From positions 34,309 to 98,308 of the forward strand of contig NZ_NGNS01000017.1 in assembly GCF_002165625.1 (NCBI RefSeq): 64,000 nt of DNA, read 5' to 3'. Source of the DNA: Neiella marina. Its GTDB lineage: Bacteria; Pseudomonadota; Gammaproteobacteria; Enterobacterales; Neiellaceae. A program made the translations under genes and the position numbers. The stretch's first letter is position 1; each line of letters opens with the position of its first letter. Below are positions 1 to 9,230 of the stretch, piece by piece. The notes beneath the pieces were generated by a model. It was not told the DNA's origin, ran no database searches, and saw only the letters and a list, made by a program, of their open reading frames with translations.

Positions 1-1497
1 TTCCCTCGGGCAAGCAGCACCGCGCGAACAAATCAATCGGGCATCATTGTAGATACCGCGCTCAATCCAGTTGATATTCAAAATTCGAGCAACACTCATT
101 AAGTCATCCTGAATCTTAATCGGCATTTTTGCAGAACCACCGCCAGCGACACAGATGCGTCGCAAATCATCAGCCAACGTCAGACTGTCACCACCCTGGG
201 CATCAATTGCCGGATTCAAGTCGATTCCGGCACAAAGCACATGACTGTTACCAGCTAAGTCCTTCACTTTGACCGATTCACAACAATAGATCCGAGGTTC
301 ATTGCCAACATTCAAGATCGAGATTTGCGCAGAAGTGCCTTTCGCAGGTTGATTGATCATCCGAAACACCGCCCAGTGCTGACAAGGATCTTCTACCGCT
401 CGCATGTTGCCCCAAGGTAATGGAATTCCATTGCCTCGATACACAGCTTTCAACTTTCCCGGTGCGTAAGCATCAAAATAATGCCAGTGAGCATAAGGAG
501 ACACTGCGGTCATTCGGCGCATAGCGACCGAGGCCGAGACATCGATCATTTTGTTTACCGCAATTTCATATCCATGGCGATCCAATAACTGACGAAACGG
601 GACTTTTGGACAAAGCAGTGCGCCGGCAAAAAAGCTCGATTCAAAATCGCGCCAAGCATGAAGAATGTCTTGTTGATCCATGGTCGATGACTGCACCGCG
701 GCATTGCCATGTTCATCAACTAGATCTGAATCATGGCCGCCAACCCGCATGATGCTTTTTAGGCCATCTTTGTTATGAAGTACGCAATGGCCGATGTGTA
801 CTGCCAAGTCATACTTTAACCGGGTCGGAAACTGCTTGAGAATTTCGTTCAAGTGGAGGGTATGAGGCGGTTCAAAAAACGATGTAGTCACCCCTTTGCT
901 AGTTGCCCCAATCGTCGTGTGAATATCACTCGGAGCACGCTCAAACCACTTTAATTTGACACCAAATCGACCAATGATTTCCATCAGCTCATCAATACTA
1001 AGGGGCATTCGTTTTTGGCCAATTTCCTCCGCTGCTCGTTCCAAATCGGGAAAATGATTCTGATGGTGCTCTTGGTGGGCACGGATCAAGAGGTGGGCAA
1101 ACTGGCGTCCTGTGGTACCCGTTTGAGACAACATTTCAGGAATAGCGATCTGCAAAATGTCATTAGAAAACAAAAAGCTTGGCTCTAGCGCCATCCCATC
1201 GATGCCGCCGCGCGAGCCTTTGTTCGGCGTAATCGCCTGCTCTTCTGGGACATCATCAAGAAACCAGTCCGGCTGTTTCTGAAATACCGAAGCAATCACC
1301 TCTAACATGGCAACACTCGGTACCCGCTTACCGCGTTCAATCATCGAAAGATACGACACCGACGGTGCAGATTCGGGATCGAGTCGAACACAGCGTGACG
1401 ACAAATCTTCCATGGTTAAATGGTTACGTTTGCGTAGGTTTCTAATCTTGGTACCGAGAAAGTGACTCTTTCTCATTAAGCTTTTTGTTGGCTTCAT
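1..1497 (-). CDS. XRE-family regulator with DUF3612 domain (C-terminus off the window)
   Basis: I translated this leftward gene by hand; 499 codons are present and the 3' end lies beyond base 1. Residues 15-75 form a Cro/C1-type helix-turn-helix (LRKRNHLTMEDLSSRC, then SYLSMIERGKRVPSV). The rest is long and matches the DUF3612 / short-chain-fatty-acid-regulator pattern, with an IrrE-like AVHIGHCVLH stretch near residue 235 and a Cys-rich end (CSRGAACPRE). Members of this family commonly sit beside glyoxylate-cycle genes and are thought to control acetate or fatty-acid use. It diverges from malate synthase, so regulation of that gene and of itself is likely (inference). The start is ATG at 1497 or, in frame, at 1476; neither has a good Shine-Dalgarno. 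Confidence 0.85.
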   Translation of the reverse strand, partial: MKPTKSLMRKSHFLGTKIRNLRKRNHLTMEDLSSRCVRLDPESAPSVSYLSMIERGKRVPSVAMLEVIASVFQKQPDWFLDDVPEEQAITPNKGSRGGIDGMALEPSFLFSNDILQIAIPEMLSQTGTTGRQFAHLLIRAHQEHHQNHFPDLERAAEEIGQKRMPLSIDELMEIIGRFGVKLKWFERAPSDIHTTIGATSKGVTTSFFEPPHTLHLNEILKQFPTRLKYDLAVHIGHCVLHNKDGLKSIMRVGGHDSDLVDEHGNAAVQSSTMDQQDILHAWRDFESSFFAGALLCPKVPFRQLLDRHGYEIAVNKMIDVSASVAMRRMTAVSPYAHWHYFDAYAPGKLKAVYRGNGIPLPWGNMRAVEDPCQHWAVFRMINQPAKGTSAQISILNVGNEPRIYCCESVKVKDLAGNSHVLCAGIDLNPAIDAQGGDSLTLADDLRRICVAGGGSAKMPIKIQDDLMSVARILNINWIERGIYNDARLICSRGAACPRE

Positions 1498-1506
1498 TTT
1501 GTAAAA

Positions 1507-1552
1507 TTCACAGTGTGAAATTTTTATTGTGAAATTCTAGTTTCGTTTTCAC
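1507..1552. promoter_or_regulatory. Palindromic operator candidates between the DUF3612 regulator and malate synthase
   Basis: 1507-1519 reads TTCACAGTGTGAA, a perfect 6-1-6 palindrome. A second pair of half-sites, GTGAAA at 1529-1534 and TTTTCAC at 1546-1552, forms a looser inverted repeat using the same GTGAAA core. They lie just upstream of the regulator start and about 180 bases before malate synthase. Binding by the adjacent regulator is an inference. Confidence 0.5.
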
Positions 1553-1730
1553 TAGACTACAAAATAACCGAGCACGGCAACCGTCATTCAATGGCATGAA
1601 TGAGAGGTGCTGCACAAAGTGAACGACCAACAAGTTCAACAAGGACGCAGCAGCCGCAGCTAGGGATCAACAAAAAATCACGCAACAACGTATTGCGTAT
1701 TGGAGAGACTAAGTTTCGGAGGATCAGGCC

Positions 1731-3920
1731 ATGACAATGCCAGCCCAACAAAACAGCCAGATAAATCAGGATTTCTATCACTTTATTAATAACGAAGTAC
1801 TACCTGCCACTGACCTGAATCCAGTGCAGTTCTGGCAAGCTTTTGAGCAACTCGTGGATGATCTCAGCCCAGTGAACCAATCACTGCTGGACACTCGCGA
1901 CCGCTTACAACAGCAAATCGATCACTATCACCATCAACACCAAGGTGAACGCTTCGATGCCGACAACTACCAAGAGTTTTTAACCAGCATTGGTTATCTG
2001 CGCGACCAAGGCGATGACTTCACGATCGAAACAAGCAATGTCGATCGTGAGATTGCCACCATCGCCGGACCACAATTAGTTGTACCGATCGCCAATGAGC
2101 GATTTGCTCTGAATGCCGCTAACGCTCGTTGGGGTAGTTTATACGACGCTTTGTATGGCACCGATGTCATTCCCCGTGTCAATGGTTTGAAACCCGGTAA
2201 GCGCTACAACGAAGCTCGCGGTAACGCGGTAATCAAGCAAGCTAAAGATTACTTAGATCGGGTCTTTCCGCTAGAGCACGGCTCTCACCACAACGTCAGC
2301 GCCTATGTGGTTTATTACAAACACTTGTTGGCATGTTTCCCAGATGGCACCCAAAGCGGTCTCCACACGCCTTGCCAATTTGTTGGTTTAACGGGCCACA
2401 AAGAACAGCCAACGGCGATTCTGATGAGAAACAATGGCCTTCATGTTGAGCTGATCATCAATCGCAAGGGCCGTATTGGTGAGCATGATTTAGCTGGCAT
2501 CAATGACATTCTCATTGAGTCGGCAGTCACCACCATCATGGACTTTGAAGACTCAGTGGCAGCCGTTGATGCCGAAGATAAGATTCATGCCTACCGTAAC
2601 TGGCAAGGACTGATCCGTGGCGATCTCCATGCCTCATTTGAGAAATCGGGTAGCACCATGTTGCGACGGATGCATAAAGACCGCTTCTATACCGGCAAAA
2701 ATGGCGAAGAAATTCGCTTACATGGTCGCTCACTGCTGCTGTGCCGCAATGTTGGCCTGCTGATGACGACGGACTTAATGTCGAACAAGCATGGTCAGCA
2801 AGCACCAGAAGGTATTGTTGATGCTGTGGTCACTTGCCTGATTGCGATGCAAGACTTACAAAAATCAGAAACTGACAGCTTCCGTAATTCGCGAACCGGC
2901 AGTATTTATATTGTGAAACCGAAAATGCATGGCCCAGATGAAGTAGCGTTTACCTGTAATCTTTTTGAACGGGTTGAACAGATGCTCGGGCTAGCTGCTA
3001 ACACTGTAAAAATCGGCATCATGGACGAGGAGCGCCGCACCACGGTCAACCTCAAAGCATGTATTCGCGAAGCCAAACAGCGATTGTGTTTTATTAATAC
3101 CGGATTTTTGGATCGCACAGGCGATGAGATCCACACCAGCATGCATGCCGGTCCGTTCTTGCCCAAAGCCAGTATCAAAGAACAAACATGGATAAAAGCC
3201 TACGAAAACTGGAATGTTGATATTGGCCTAGCTTGTGGCTTGCCGGGCAAAGCGCAAATAGGTAAAGGCATGTGGGCAATGCCTGATGAAATGGCGCAAA
3301 TGATGAAAACTAAGATTGATCATCCTCGCGCTGGCGCCAATACCGCGTGGGTTCCATCGCCAACAGCAGCGACTCTGCATGCCCTGCACTACCACGACGT
3401 TGATGTATTTGCTGTGCAGCAAGGCCTGAAACAGCGGCCAACTGCGAAGTTGGCAGATATTTTAACCATACCGCTGATGGCGGAGAGCCAGCAAAACTTC
3501 AGCCACGAGGACGTCGACCGCGAGTTGGAAAACAACATTCAAGGCATCTTGGGCTATGTCGTTCGTTGGATCGATCTCGGTGTGGGCTGCTCCAAAGTAC
3601 CCGACATTAATCACATCGGCCTAATGGAAGATCGAGCAACGTTGCGGATTTCAAGTCAGCACATTGCTAACTGGCTCCATCACGGCATTTGCAATGATGG
3701 CCAGGTGCAAAAGGCGATGTTGCGGATGGCCCAAGTAGTAGACCAACAAAATGAAGGGACTGCGGGCTATCAGCCGATGTCGGCGAATCCAGATAAAAGT
3801 TTGGCATTTCAGGCAGCCAGAGCATTGATCTTCGAGGGCGAGCATCAACCTAGTGGTTACACCGAGCCGCTGCTCCATCACTACCGTCTACTGGTAAAAC
3901 AAGGAGCTTCGACTCACTAG
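1731..3920 (+). CDS. glcB: Malate synthase G
   Basis: Condenses glyoxylate with acetyl-CoA to malate in the cytosol. At 729 residues it has the length of the monomeric G isoform (about 720) and not of the A isoform (about 530), and it aligns by eye with E. coli GlcB from the N-terminus (NEVLPATDLNP; AGPQLVVPIANERFALNAAN). Active-site segments are in order: MDFEDSVAAVDAEDK, the catalytic-arginine region LLCRNVG, GIMDEERRTTVNLKA (metal Glu), GFLDRTGDEIHT (metal Asp) and GLMEDRATLRISSQ (catalytic Asp). The ATG at 1731 has GGAGGA eight bases upstream; a second ATG is at 1737. It stands alone: no isocitrate lyase gene follows, and a strong terminator closes it. Regulation by the divergent DUF3612 protein is likely. 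Confidence 0.95.
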   Translation: MTMPAQQNSQINQDFYHFINNEVLPATDLNPVQFWQAFEQLVDDLSPVNQSLLDTRDRLQQQIDHYHHQHQGERFDADNYQEFLTSIGYLRDQGDDFTIETSNVDREIATIAGPQLVVPIANERFALNAANARWGSLYDALYGTDVIPRVNGLKPGKRYNEARGNAVIKQAKDYLDRVFPLEHGSHHNVSAYVVYYKHLLACFPDGTQSGLHTPCQFVGLTGHKEQPTAILMRNNGLHVELIINRKGRIGEHDLAGINDILIESAVTTIMDFEDSVAAVDAEDKIHAYRNWQGLIRGDLHASFEKSGSTMLRRMHKDRFYTGKNGEEIRLHGRSLLLCRNVGLLMTTDLMSNKHGQQAPEGIVDAVVTCLIAMQDLQKSETDSFRNSRTGSIYIVKPKMHGPDEVAFTCNLFERVEQMLGLAANTVKIGIMDEERRTTVNLKACIREAKQRLCFINTGFLDRTGDEIHTSMHAGPFLPKASIKEQTWIKAYENWNVDIGLACGLPGKAQIGKGMWAMPDEMAQMMKTKIDHPRAGANTAWVPSPTAATLHALHYHDVDVFAVQQGLKQRPTAKLADILTIPLMAESQQNFSHEDVDRELENNIQGILGYVVRWIDLGVGCSKVPDINHIGLMEDRATLRISSQHIANWLHHGICNDGQVQKAMLRMAQVVDQQNEGTAGYQPMSANPDKSLAFQAARALIFEGEHQPSGYTEPLLHHYRLLVKQGASTH

Positions 3921-3979
3921 CACTTATTCATTTTAACGAGGTTACTAACAAACCCGTTATGTAAACCCCGTTGCGTCAC

Positions 3980-4008
3980 GGGCTCCAACACTGTTGGAGC
4001 CCTTTTTT
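3980..4008 (+). terminator. Intrinsic terminator of malate synthase
   Basis: GGGCTCCAA (3980-3988) pairs with TTGGAGCCC (3994-4002) across a 5-nt loop and is followed by six T. On the other strand the hairpin lacks a T-tract, so it serves mainly the rightward gene. Confidence 0.9.
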
Positions 4009-4050
4009 ATCCGCCGCCTTAGGTACGCTGCTGTTAGCCCTATTGCTGCT

Positions 4051-4614
4051 TTAGTGCTGCTTTTGCATAAACAGCACCACCTGTCCGACCTCCAGACCAA
4101 ATTTACGCAGAGTGCCGATATTGATAATGACGTTGTCATCAACTTGGTAGAGCCAATCGTTTACCCCTACCACCCACTCTTCGCCATCCACTTCGATAAT
4201 GAGGTCATATTGCCAGTTCATTGCGTAAGCAACGACGCTACCTGAGGCCTCGCCGACCACATCGCCGGCAGTGCCGGTAATTTCGTCACCATTGACGGAG
4301 AGCTGCCAAATTCGGGTCTGCTGTTCACCATCGTCAAACTGAAAGACTTCGTCGAGCACTCCCGTATCGCCTTGCCAACTCGCATCAATCGTCGCGGTAA
4401 AACGGCGCTTCACCACGCCACTGCGGTCGCTGACAATGCCCCAGGCCATGAGCTTGCCATCAAAGTATTGTTTGACATCCAATTCACCGGTTTGACCTTG
4501 GTAATCATTGAGCGACTGCGAGCAACCGACCGTAACCACAACCATGACAGCAACAATGACCAACAACATGGGCTTGACGGTTATTGCGCCGACGCTCTTG
4601 AGCCTATTTAGCAT
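4051..4614 (-). CDS. DUF3833 lipoprotein
   Basis: 187 residues. An N-terminal hydrophobic segment ends in a lipobox-like VTVGC (Cys about 31), so a lipoprotein is expected. The body (DVKQYFDGKLMAWG, then SGVVKRRF and FQFDDGEQQTRIW) matches the DUF3833 family, a lipocalin-like set of unknown activity. It is the last gene of the eight-gene leftward operon that contains the Cfa-type methyltransferase, 12 bases after the chalcone-isomerase-like gene, with AAGGAG eight bases before its ATG. Family members recur in this same cluster in many proteobacteria, which suggests a part in handling the modified lipid; no biochemical role can be assigned from sequence. Confidence 0.8.
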   Translation of the reverse strand: MLNRLKSVGAITVKPMLLVIVAVMVVVTVGCSQSLNDYQGQTGELDVKQYFDGKLMAWGIVSDRSGVVKRRFTATIDASWQGDTGVLDEVFQFDDGEQQTRIWQLSVNGDEITGTAGDVVGEASGSVVAYAMNWQYDLIIEVDGEEWVVGVNDWLYQVDDNVIINIGTLRKFGLEVGQVVLFMQKQH

Positions 4615-4626
4615 TAACGAAACTCC

Positions 4627-5277
4627 TTAGTTGGCGCCTAGTAGCGCTAGTCGAAATTGCTGATGTTCTGCCCGCTCGAGCAACCAAATACTTAAAAAAT
4701 CGCGAGTAAAACTGGCGGAATCAATACGCCCTAAGTTTTTCAATTCACTACCGCGACGAAACCAAAACTCCGAACTACCATCGTTCGCCACCTGAACAAT
4801 CAGCTCATCGCCTTCTGTGACGTCGGGCCAGAGCTGGTGCAACTGCGTCAGCCACTGGGCTTGCTGTTGGTGATCGCCAATATCAAGCTGCTGCCACTGC
4901 TCCATGGTTTGTTCGAGCAAATCTTCTTTGTCGATGTCCATCTGATAGTTCAACAACAACACAGTGCCCGGCAGATTGTTAAAGTCAAACTGGCCGGTCG
5001 GGTGGAATAACTTGGCTTGGTAAATCGTCCACCACAGCCAGTCAAAGTCGGCTTTGCCAAGCATGAACTGATCGGACATTAGCTCACTTAAACCATCTCT
5101 CGACTGTGAGCTGCTTGCCTTGTCGCCAGCTGGTGCACTTCCCATACTCGCGGCATTGACCGGCGCTAGCGCAAATACCACCAGCCACACTGACAGCATT
5201 ACAAGTGCCAGCCGGCGTTGTATTTTTAGAGAAAGCTGAACGATGTCGGGGGGATATGTAGTCGTTGACCTAGACAT
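4627..5277 (-). CDS. Chalcone isomerase-like periplasmic protein
   Basis: 216 residues. A hydrophobic segment (LALVMLSVWLVVFALAPVNA) ending near residue 43 looks like a signal peptide with a long N-region. The mature part (LGKADFDWLWWTIYQAKLF, YQMDIDKEDLLEQTMEQW, FWFRRGSELKNLG) fits the bacterial chalcone-isomerase-like fold (Chalcone_3), related to fatty-acid-binding proteins rather than to plant flavonoid enzymes. AAGGAG lies five bases before the ATG. An 86-base gap separates it from DUF2878 and could hold a weak internal signal. In this lipid operon a carrier or binding role for a modified acyl chain is plausible (inference). Confidence 0.75.
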   Translation of the reverse strand: MSRSTTTYPPDIVQLSLKIQRRLALVMLSVWLVVFALAPVNAASMGSAPAGDKASSSQSRDGLSELMSDQFMLGKADFDWLWWTIYQAKLFHPTGQFDFNNLPGTVLLLNYQMDIDKEDLLEQTMEQWQQLDIGDHQQQAQWLTQLHQLWPDVTEGDELIVQVANDGSSEFWFRRGSELKNLGRIDSASFTRDFLSIWLLERAEHQQFRLALLGAN

Positions 5278-5363
5278 AAACGCTCCTTGGTTGTTATTTG
5301 TTTTAAGTAAAACAACAACCCAAGGATCAGTTCATATGGCGATCTATCTGTTGAACATGATGG

Positions 5364-5900
5364 CTATTTGGTGAATTGAAATGACTTCGGTACCAACCAT
5401 ATGGCACTGAGGTAGAACAAAATGGCCCATTCAATGGCAATCACAAAGGAGGTCGTTTGATCTAAATAGCCTCCTGCCAGCTTGGCGCCAGCAAAGTAAC
5501 TCAACCAGCCGCCAATTGCAGCAAGTCCTGCTCCTAGCCATGGACGGGGTATTAACCAACGGATGCTGTGATTTAGCAGGGTTGCGAACAGAGGCCAGAA
5601 AGCGATCAGCCAAAGTGGCGGCACCGGCCCGCCATGATTCGGCAATACCAGCACCCCGCTGTACAGGTGAAACCCTTCGGCAATGATACCAATGGCGGCA
5701 AACACTCCCATCAGGTACCGGTCTGAATCGGCAGTAGGAGATAACGACCAGTGCCCAATCAGCCATGCGATGACCCAAGGAACCGCAGCATTTCCTAGTG
5801 TTACCAAACTAAACCAACACAACTGAAATGCAAAAATGTTAAGCAACATCCACCACAAAGGTGACTTGGGCAGCTCAGGTAATGCGGTTTGTTTTGGCAA
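5364..5900 (-). CDS. DUF2878 integral membrane protein, TTG start
   Basis: About 178 residues with five or so hydrophobic segments, matching DUF2878, a membrane family of unknown function that travels with Cfa, DUF1365 and DUF3833 genes. There is no ATG near the 5' end. Two in-frame TTG codons exist at 5906 and 5900; AAGGA is only one base from the first but seven from the second, so 5900 is chosen. It starts 31 bases after the methyltransferase stop codon. A low-efficiency TTG start would keep its level below that of its neighbours. Confidence 0.75.
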   Translation of the reverse strand: MPKQTALPELPKSPLWWMLLNIFAFQLCWFSLVTLGNAAVPWVIAWLIGHWSLSPTADSDRYLMGVFAAIGIIAEGFHLYSGVLVLPNHGGPVPPLWLIAFWPLFATLLNHSIRWLIPRPWLGAGLAAIGGWLSYFAGAKLAGGYLDQTTSFVIAIEWAILFYLSAIWLVPKSFQFTK

Positions 5901-5931
5901 TGGCAATTCCTTTGTCGGTGTCTGCTAGTGG

Positions 5932-7188
5932 TTAGCGAGTCGGTTTATCCAAAACCATTTGCACTGTGCTGATCGAGCGCTCATGGAATCCGCCTTCACA
6001 ATAGCATAGGTAGAAACGCCACATGCGAATAAATCTATCGTCAAAACCAAGTGCTTTAACCTGCTCCAACTGACCATCAAAATTATCGCGCCAATCTTTT
6101 AAGGTTCTCGCGTAATCGAGACCAATGTCGCGTACTTGCCGAATGGCCAAGTCACTATATTGAGCAACTTTATCAGCCAGCACAGCCACCGATGGCAGAT
6201 AGCCGCCGGGGAAAATATATCGTTGAATAAAATCAACATTGCGGCGGTAGTAGCGCTCTCGCTGGTCAGCGATAGTAATCACCTGCAACAGCATCTTACC
6301 GTTGTCCCTGACCAGGCTCGAACAGCGGTCGAAAAACGTCGACAAATGTTCATAGCCGACCGCCTCGATCATCTCGATTGAGATCAACTTTGAATAAGTA
6401 CCTTGCAGCTTACGATAATCTTCTTTTAATACGGTAACTTGCTGCTCTAAACCTGCATCTTTAACGCGCTGCTGAGCAAACTGATATTGAGCGTAACTAA
6501 TCGTCGTCGTGGTGACTTTGCAGCCGTAATTCTTTGCGGCAAAACAAGCCAAACCGCCCCAACCAGTGCCAATTTCCAGCAAATGATCAGCATCTGTTAG
6601 CTCAAGATCATCACACACCAGTTTTAACTTGTGCTCAGAGGCTTGCAACAGGGATGACTCAGCGTCAGGATATACACCGCTTGAATACATCATGGTTTCA
6701 TCAAGAAACAACTGATAGAACGCATTACTGAGGTCATAATGATGGGCGATGTTGCGCTTAGAGCCCGACACAGTATTGCCATTGAATTTGTGCACTAGCT
6801 TCATGATTAAGCGCTTTAACGGACTAGACTGCGACTCAATGGCATCGAGGGTGGCCATGTTAGCCGCCATCAATCGAATCACCATGGTCAAATCTGGGCT
6901 GTCCCACCAACCGTTCATGTAGGCTTCTGCAGCACCAATGCTGCCGCCGCTAACAACTGCTTTGTAAAACTGACTGTCGAGTACGACTATCTCAGCCGCT
7001 AAGTCTGATTGAGGGTCACCGTAGCTTTGTTGCCAACCGTTCTCATCACGCAGTGTCAATTGACCAACTTTCAGCTGCTCTAACAGTGCTACCAGCATGC
7101 GTGTAAGCAACTTGGGCGCGACTGCTGCGACATCAGGTTTTACGGTCGCCATTGTCTTCTGATTGGCAACGGAGGATTCACTCGTCAT
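5932..7188 (-). CDS. cfa: Cyclopropane-fatty-acyl-phospholipid synthase family methyltransferase
   Basis: 418 residues, the usual length of the Mycolic-acid/Cfa family. SAM-binding motif: LLEIGTGWGGLACFAAKNYGC at about 200-220; family segments HHYDLSNAFYQLFLD, MMYSSGVY, SIEMIEAVGYEHL and FIQRYIFPGGYLPS are all present. Such enzymes transfer a methylene or methyl group from SAM to the double bond of membrane acyl chains. In the DUF1365/FAD-oxidoreductase context, paralogues have been linked to making methylated or furan fatty acids, so this copy may not be the housekeeping stationary-phase Cfa (inference). AGGAG is seven bases before the ATG and overlaps the DUF1365 stop region. Confidence 0.9.
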   Translation of the reverse strand: MTSESSVANQKTMATVKPDVAAVAPKLLTRMLVALLEQLKVGQLTLRDENGWQQSYGDPQSDLAAEIVVLDSQFYKAVVSGGSIGAAEAYMNGWWDSPDLTMVIRLMAANMATLDAIESQSSPLKRLIMKLVHKFNGNTVSGSKRNIAHHYDLSNAFYQLFLDETMMYSSGVYPDAESSLLQASEHKLKLVCDDLELTDADHLLEIGTGWGGLACFAAKNYGCKVTTTTISYAQYQFAQQRVKDAGLEQQVTVLKEDYRKLQGTYSKLISIEMIEAVGYEHLSTFFDRCSSLVRDNGKMLLQVITIADQRERYYRRNVDFIQRYIFPGGYLPSVAVLADKVAQYSDLAIRQVRDIGLDYARTLKDWRDNFDGQLEQVKALGFDDRFIRMWRFYLCYCEGGFHERSISTVQMVLDKPTR

Positions 7189-7191
7189 GCC

Positions 7192-7938
7192 TTAACTCCT
7201 GTGGTCCATGTTATGTGGAATGTAGGGCACCCCTTTGAGCCAGATTTTCAACGCCTGCCAATAAATCTTGGTGACCACGCTAACTGTCATAATGGGGGTT
7301 TTTATCAACTCTCGGAACAAGTTACGAGAGTTCAGTGGTTGTTGGATCATTGCTAATGTGGCATCGAAAATTTTGCCTTCACGATCGTGATTTTCGATAT
7401 GCAAATGCAGGCGCTTGGCAGGCGGCTTGATCCGCCAGTGGTAGTCCATATCTAAGTCCATAAACGGAGAAACATGAAACGCTTTGTTCATAGTCTCAGG
7501 CGCCTCAAATGCGCGCCGACAGTTGACTGCATAGTAATGCTTTTCCAGCCATGGCGTGTTACTCACCTCAGCTAGCAAGTACTGCAATTCACCATCGCTG
7601 TCGTAGCAATAAAAGCAGTTAATGGGGCTAAAGTAGAGCCCCAGATAGCGCAACTGGCCAATCATCTCGATACGCCCATCGCAACGATAACCAGTTAATT
7701 CAAATAGCGTTTCTATGGCGGCCTGTTTGGCTGTCAAAGTCGGTTTGTTGGGGAAGTAATCGGAGCGACGAAACTGCGCCCAGTTAAATCGGTTAAATGA
7801 GAACCAACGAAGTTGTTGGTCGAGTTGCGGCAATTCGTCTAAATCGATGGCTGGCATAAACAGCGGATAGCAGAAACTGTTGTGCTTTGGTCGCAATCGC
7901 CGGTGGCGAACTTGGCCTCGATAAAGTCGCGATTTCAT
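7192..7938 (-). CDS. DUF1365 protein of the lipid-modification operon
   Basis: 248 residues. It begins with the family signature of short N-terminus plus RGQVRHRRLRPKHNSFCYP and contains FNRFNWAQFRRSDYF, YFSPINCFYCYD and KAFHVSPFMDLDMDYHWRI, all typical of DUF1365. The function is unknown, but the gene is nearly always found with an FAD-dependent oxidoreductase and a Cfa-type enzyme, and the three probably act in sequence on phospholipid acyl chains. Its ATG overlaps the stop of the oxidoreductase by four bases (ATGA), a sign of translational coupling. Confidence 0.85.
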   Translation of the reverse strand: MKSRLYRGQVRHRRLRPKHNSFCYPLFMPAIDLDELPQLDQQLRWFSFNRFNWAQFRRSDYFPNKPTLTAKQAAIETLFELTGYRCDGRIEMIGQLRYLGLYFSPINCFYCYDSDGELQYLLAEVSNTPWLEKHYYAVNCRRAFEAPETMNKAFHVSPFMDLDMDYHWRIKPPAKRLHLHIENHDREGKIFDATLAMIQQPLNSRNLFRELIKTPIMTVSVVTKIYWQALKIWLKGVPYIPHNMDHRS

Positions 7939-9230
7939 GCTGCATTCCTCGGCAATTCAGCACCTTTCGCAGCAATCAATTCGACCACGTCTTGCGCCGA
8001 GCGAACACCATCTTCGTGGAAGCCGTTGTACCAGTACGCACCGCAAAAATAACAGCCGTCAACGCCGTTGATTTCAGCCCGTCGCTGTTGGGCCGCGAAA
8101 CTGGTGCGATTGAATACCGGATGATCATACAGGTAGGTACCAATAATCTTGTCTGGATCGATTTGCTCTGACTGATTAAGGCTTACACAATAGGTATGTT
8201 TGCTCTGCAAGCCCTGTAGAATATTCATGTTGTAAGTCAGTGTCGCTTGCGGGTGTTCACTGTCATCTAACATGTAGTTCCATGCAGCCCAAGCCGCCTG
8301 ACGCTCAGGCAGCCTAGATGTATCGGTATGTAATATGACATCATTTTGTTGGTATGGGATATCACCGAGAATGTCATTCTCTAGCGCCGAAGCGCTCTCC
8401 CCTAGCAGCGTCAATGCCTCATCACTGTGGCAAGCAAAAACAACCGCATCGAACTCATCCTCGCCACTGCCATGACTAACGATAAAGCGTGTCGGTAGTG
8501 CGCCTTCGGCACTGTTTTTTCGACGGACCGAAGTAGCGCCGCTAGCAAATTCGATATCACCATCGACTTGCTCACGCCATGCTTTGACGTACTGATGCGA
8601 ACCACCTTTAATGACATACCATTGCGGCCGGTCCGTGATCTCGAGCAAACCATGATTGACGAAGAATCGGATAAAGAACAAGGCCGGAAATTCATCCATG
8701 TCTTTGATTGATGATGACCAAATGGCTGCTCCCATCGACATCAAATAGTTGATCCGGAAGAACTGGTTGAACTTGTGTTGTTCAAGAAACTCGCTCAACG
8801 ATGAATTTTCATCAATCTCACCGTTGGCATAACTTGCTTTAGCCAGCTTATTGAAGCGATAAATATCGTACAAAAAACGGTAGAACTTAGGATTGAACCA
8901 ATTTCGCTTCTGCGCAAACAGGGTCGAGAAGGTGTGGCCGTTATACTCAAGATTTTCTGCCGGGTTACTGACGCTGTAACTCATATCGGTGTTTTGATAC
9001 GGCACCTTAAGTTGCGCCAGAAAGGCTTGGAATCTTGGATAAGTACGGTCATTGAACACAATAAAACCGGTGTCAATTGCTTGCCCTTGATGTTCACCAT
9101 CAAGTTCCTTGGTTGCCGTGTGGCCCCCCAAGTAATCATTTTTTTCAAACAACGTCACCTGATGCTCTTTACGCAAATGATAACTCGCGACGATCCCTGA
9201 TATACCGCTGCCGATGACTGCTATTTTCAT
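7935..9230 (-). CDS. FAD-dependent amine-oxidase-like oxidoreductase of the lipid operon
   Basis: 431 residues. N-terminal dinucleotide-binding motif IAVIGSGISGIVASYHL followed by LFEKNDYLGGHTATKE, where GGH(T) marks the amine-oxidase/phytoene-desaturase-like group found beside DUF1365. The C-terminal FAD contact region is VDGCYFCGAYWYNGFHEDG. A desaturase or oxidase acting on a methylated acyl chain is the likely role (inference from the family cluster). It overlaps both neighbours by four bases (ATGA), so the three genes are made as a unit. Confidence 0.85.
   Translation of the reverse strand: MKIAVIGSGISGIVASYHLRKEHQVTLFEKNDYLGGHTATKELDGEHQGQAIDTGFIVFNDRTYPRFQAFLAQLKVPYQNTDMSYSVSNPAENLEYNGHTFSTLFAQKRNWFNPKFYRFLYDIYRFNKLAKASYANGEIDENSSLSEFLEQHKFNQFFRINYLMSMGAAIWSSSIKDMDEFPALFFIRFFVNHGLLEITDRPQWYVIKGGSHQYVKAWREQVDGDIEFASGATSVRRKNSAEGALPTRFIVSHGSGEDEFDAVVFACHSDEALTLLGESASALENDILGDIPYQQNDVILHTDTSRLPERQAAWAAWNYMLDDSEHPQATLTYNMNILQGLQSKHTYCVSLNQSEQIDPDKIIGTYLYDHPVFNRTSFAAQQRRAEINGVDGCYFCGAYWYNGFHEDGVRSAQDVVELIAAKGAELPRNAA

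Noticed and set aside
3994..4245. Rightward frames antisense to the DUF3833 gene
   Set aside because: Shadow of a recognisable lipoprotein gene with a good ribosome site on the other strand.
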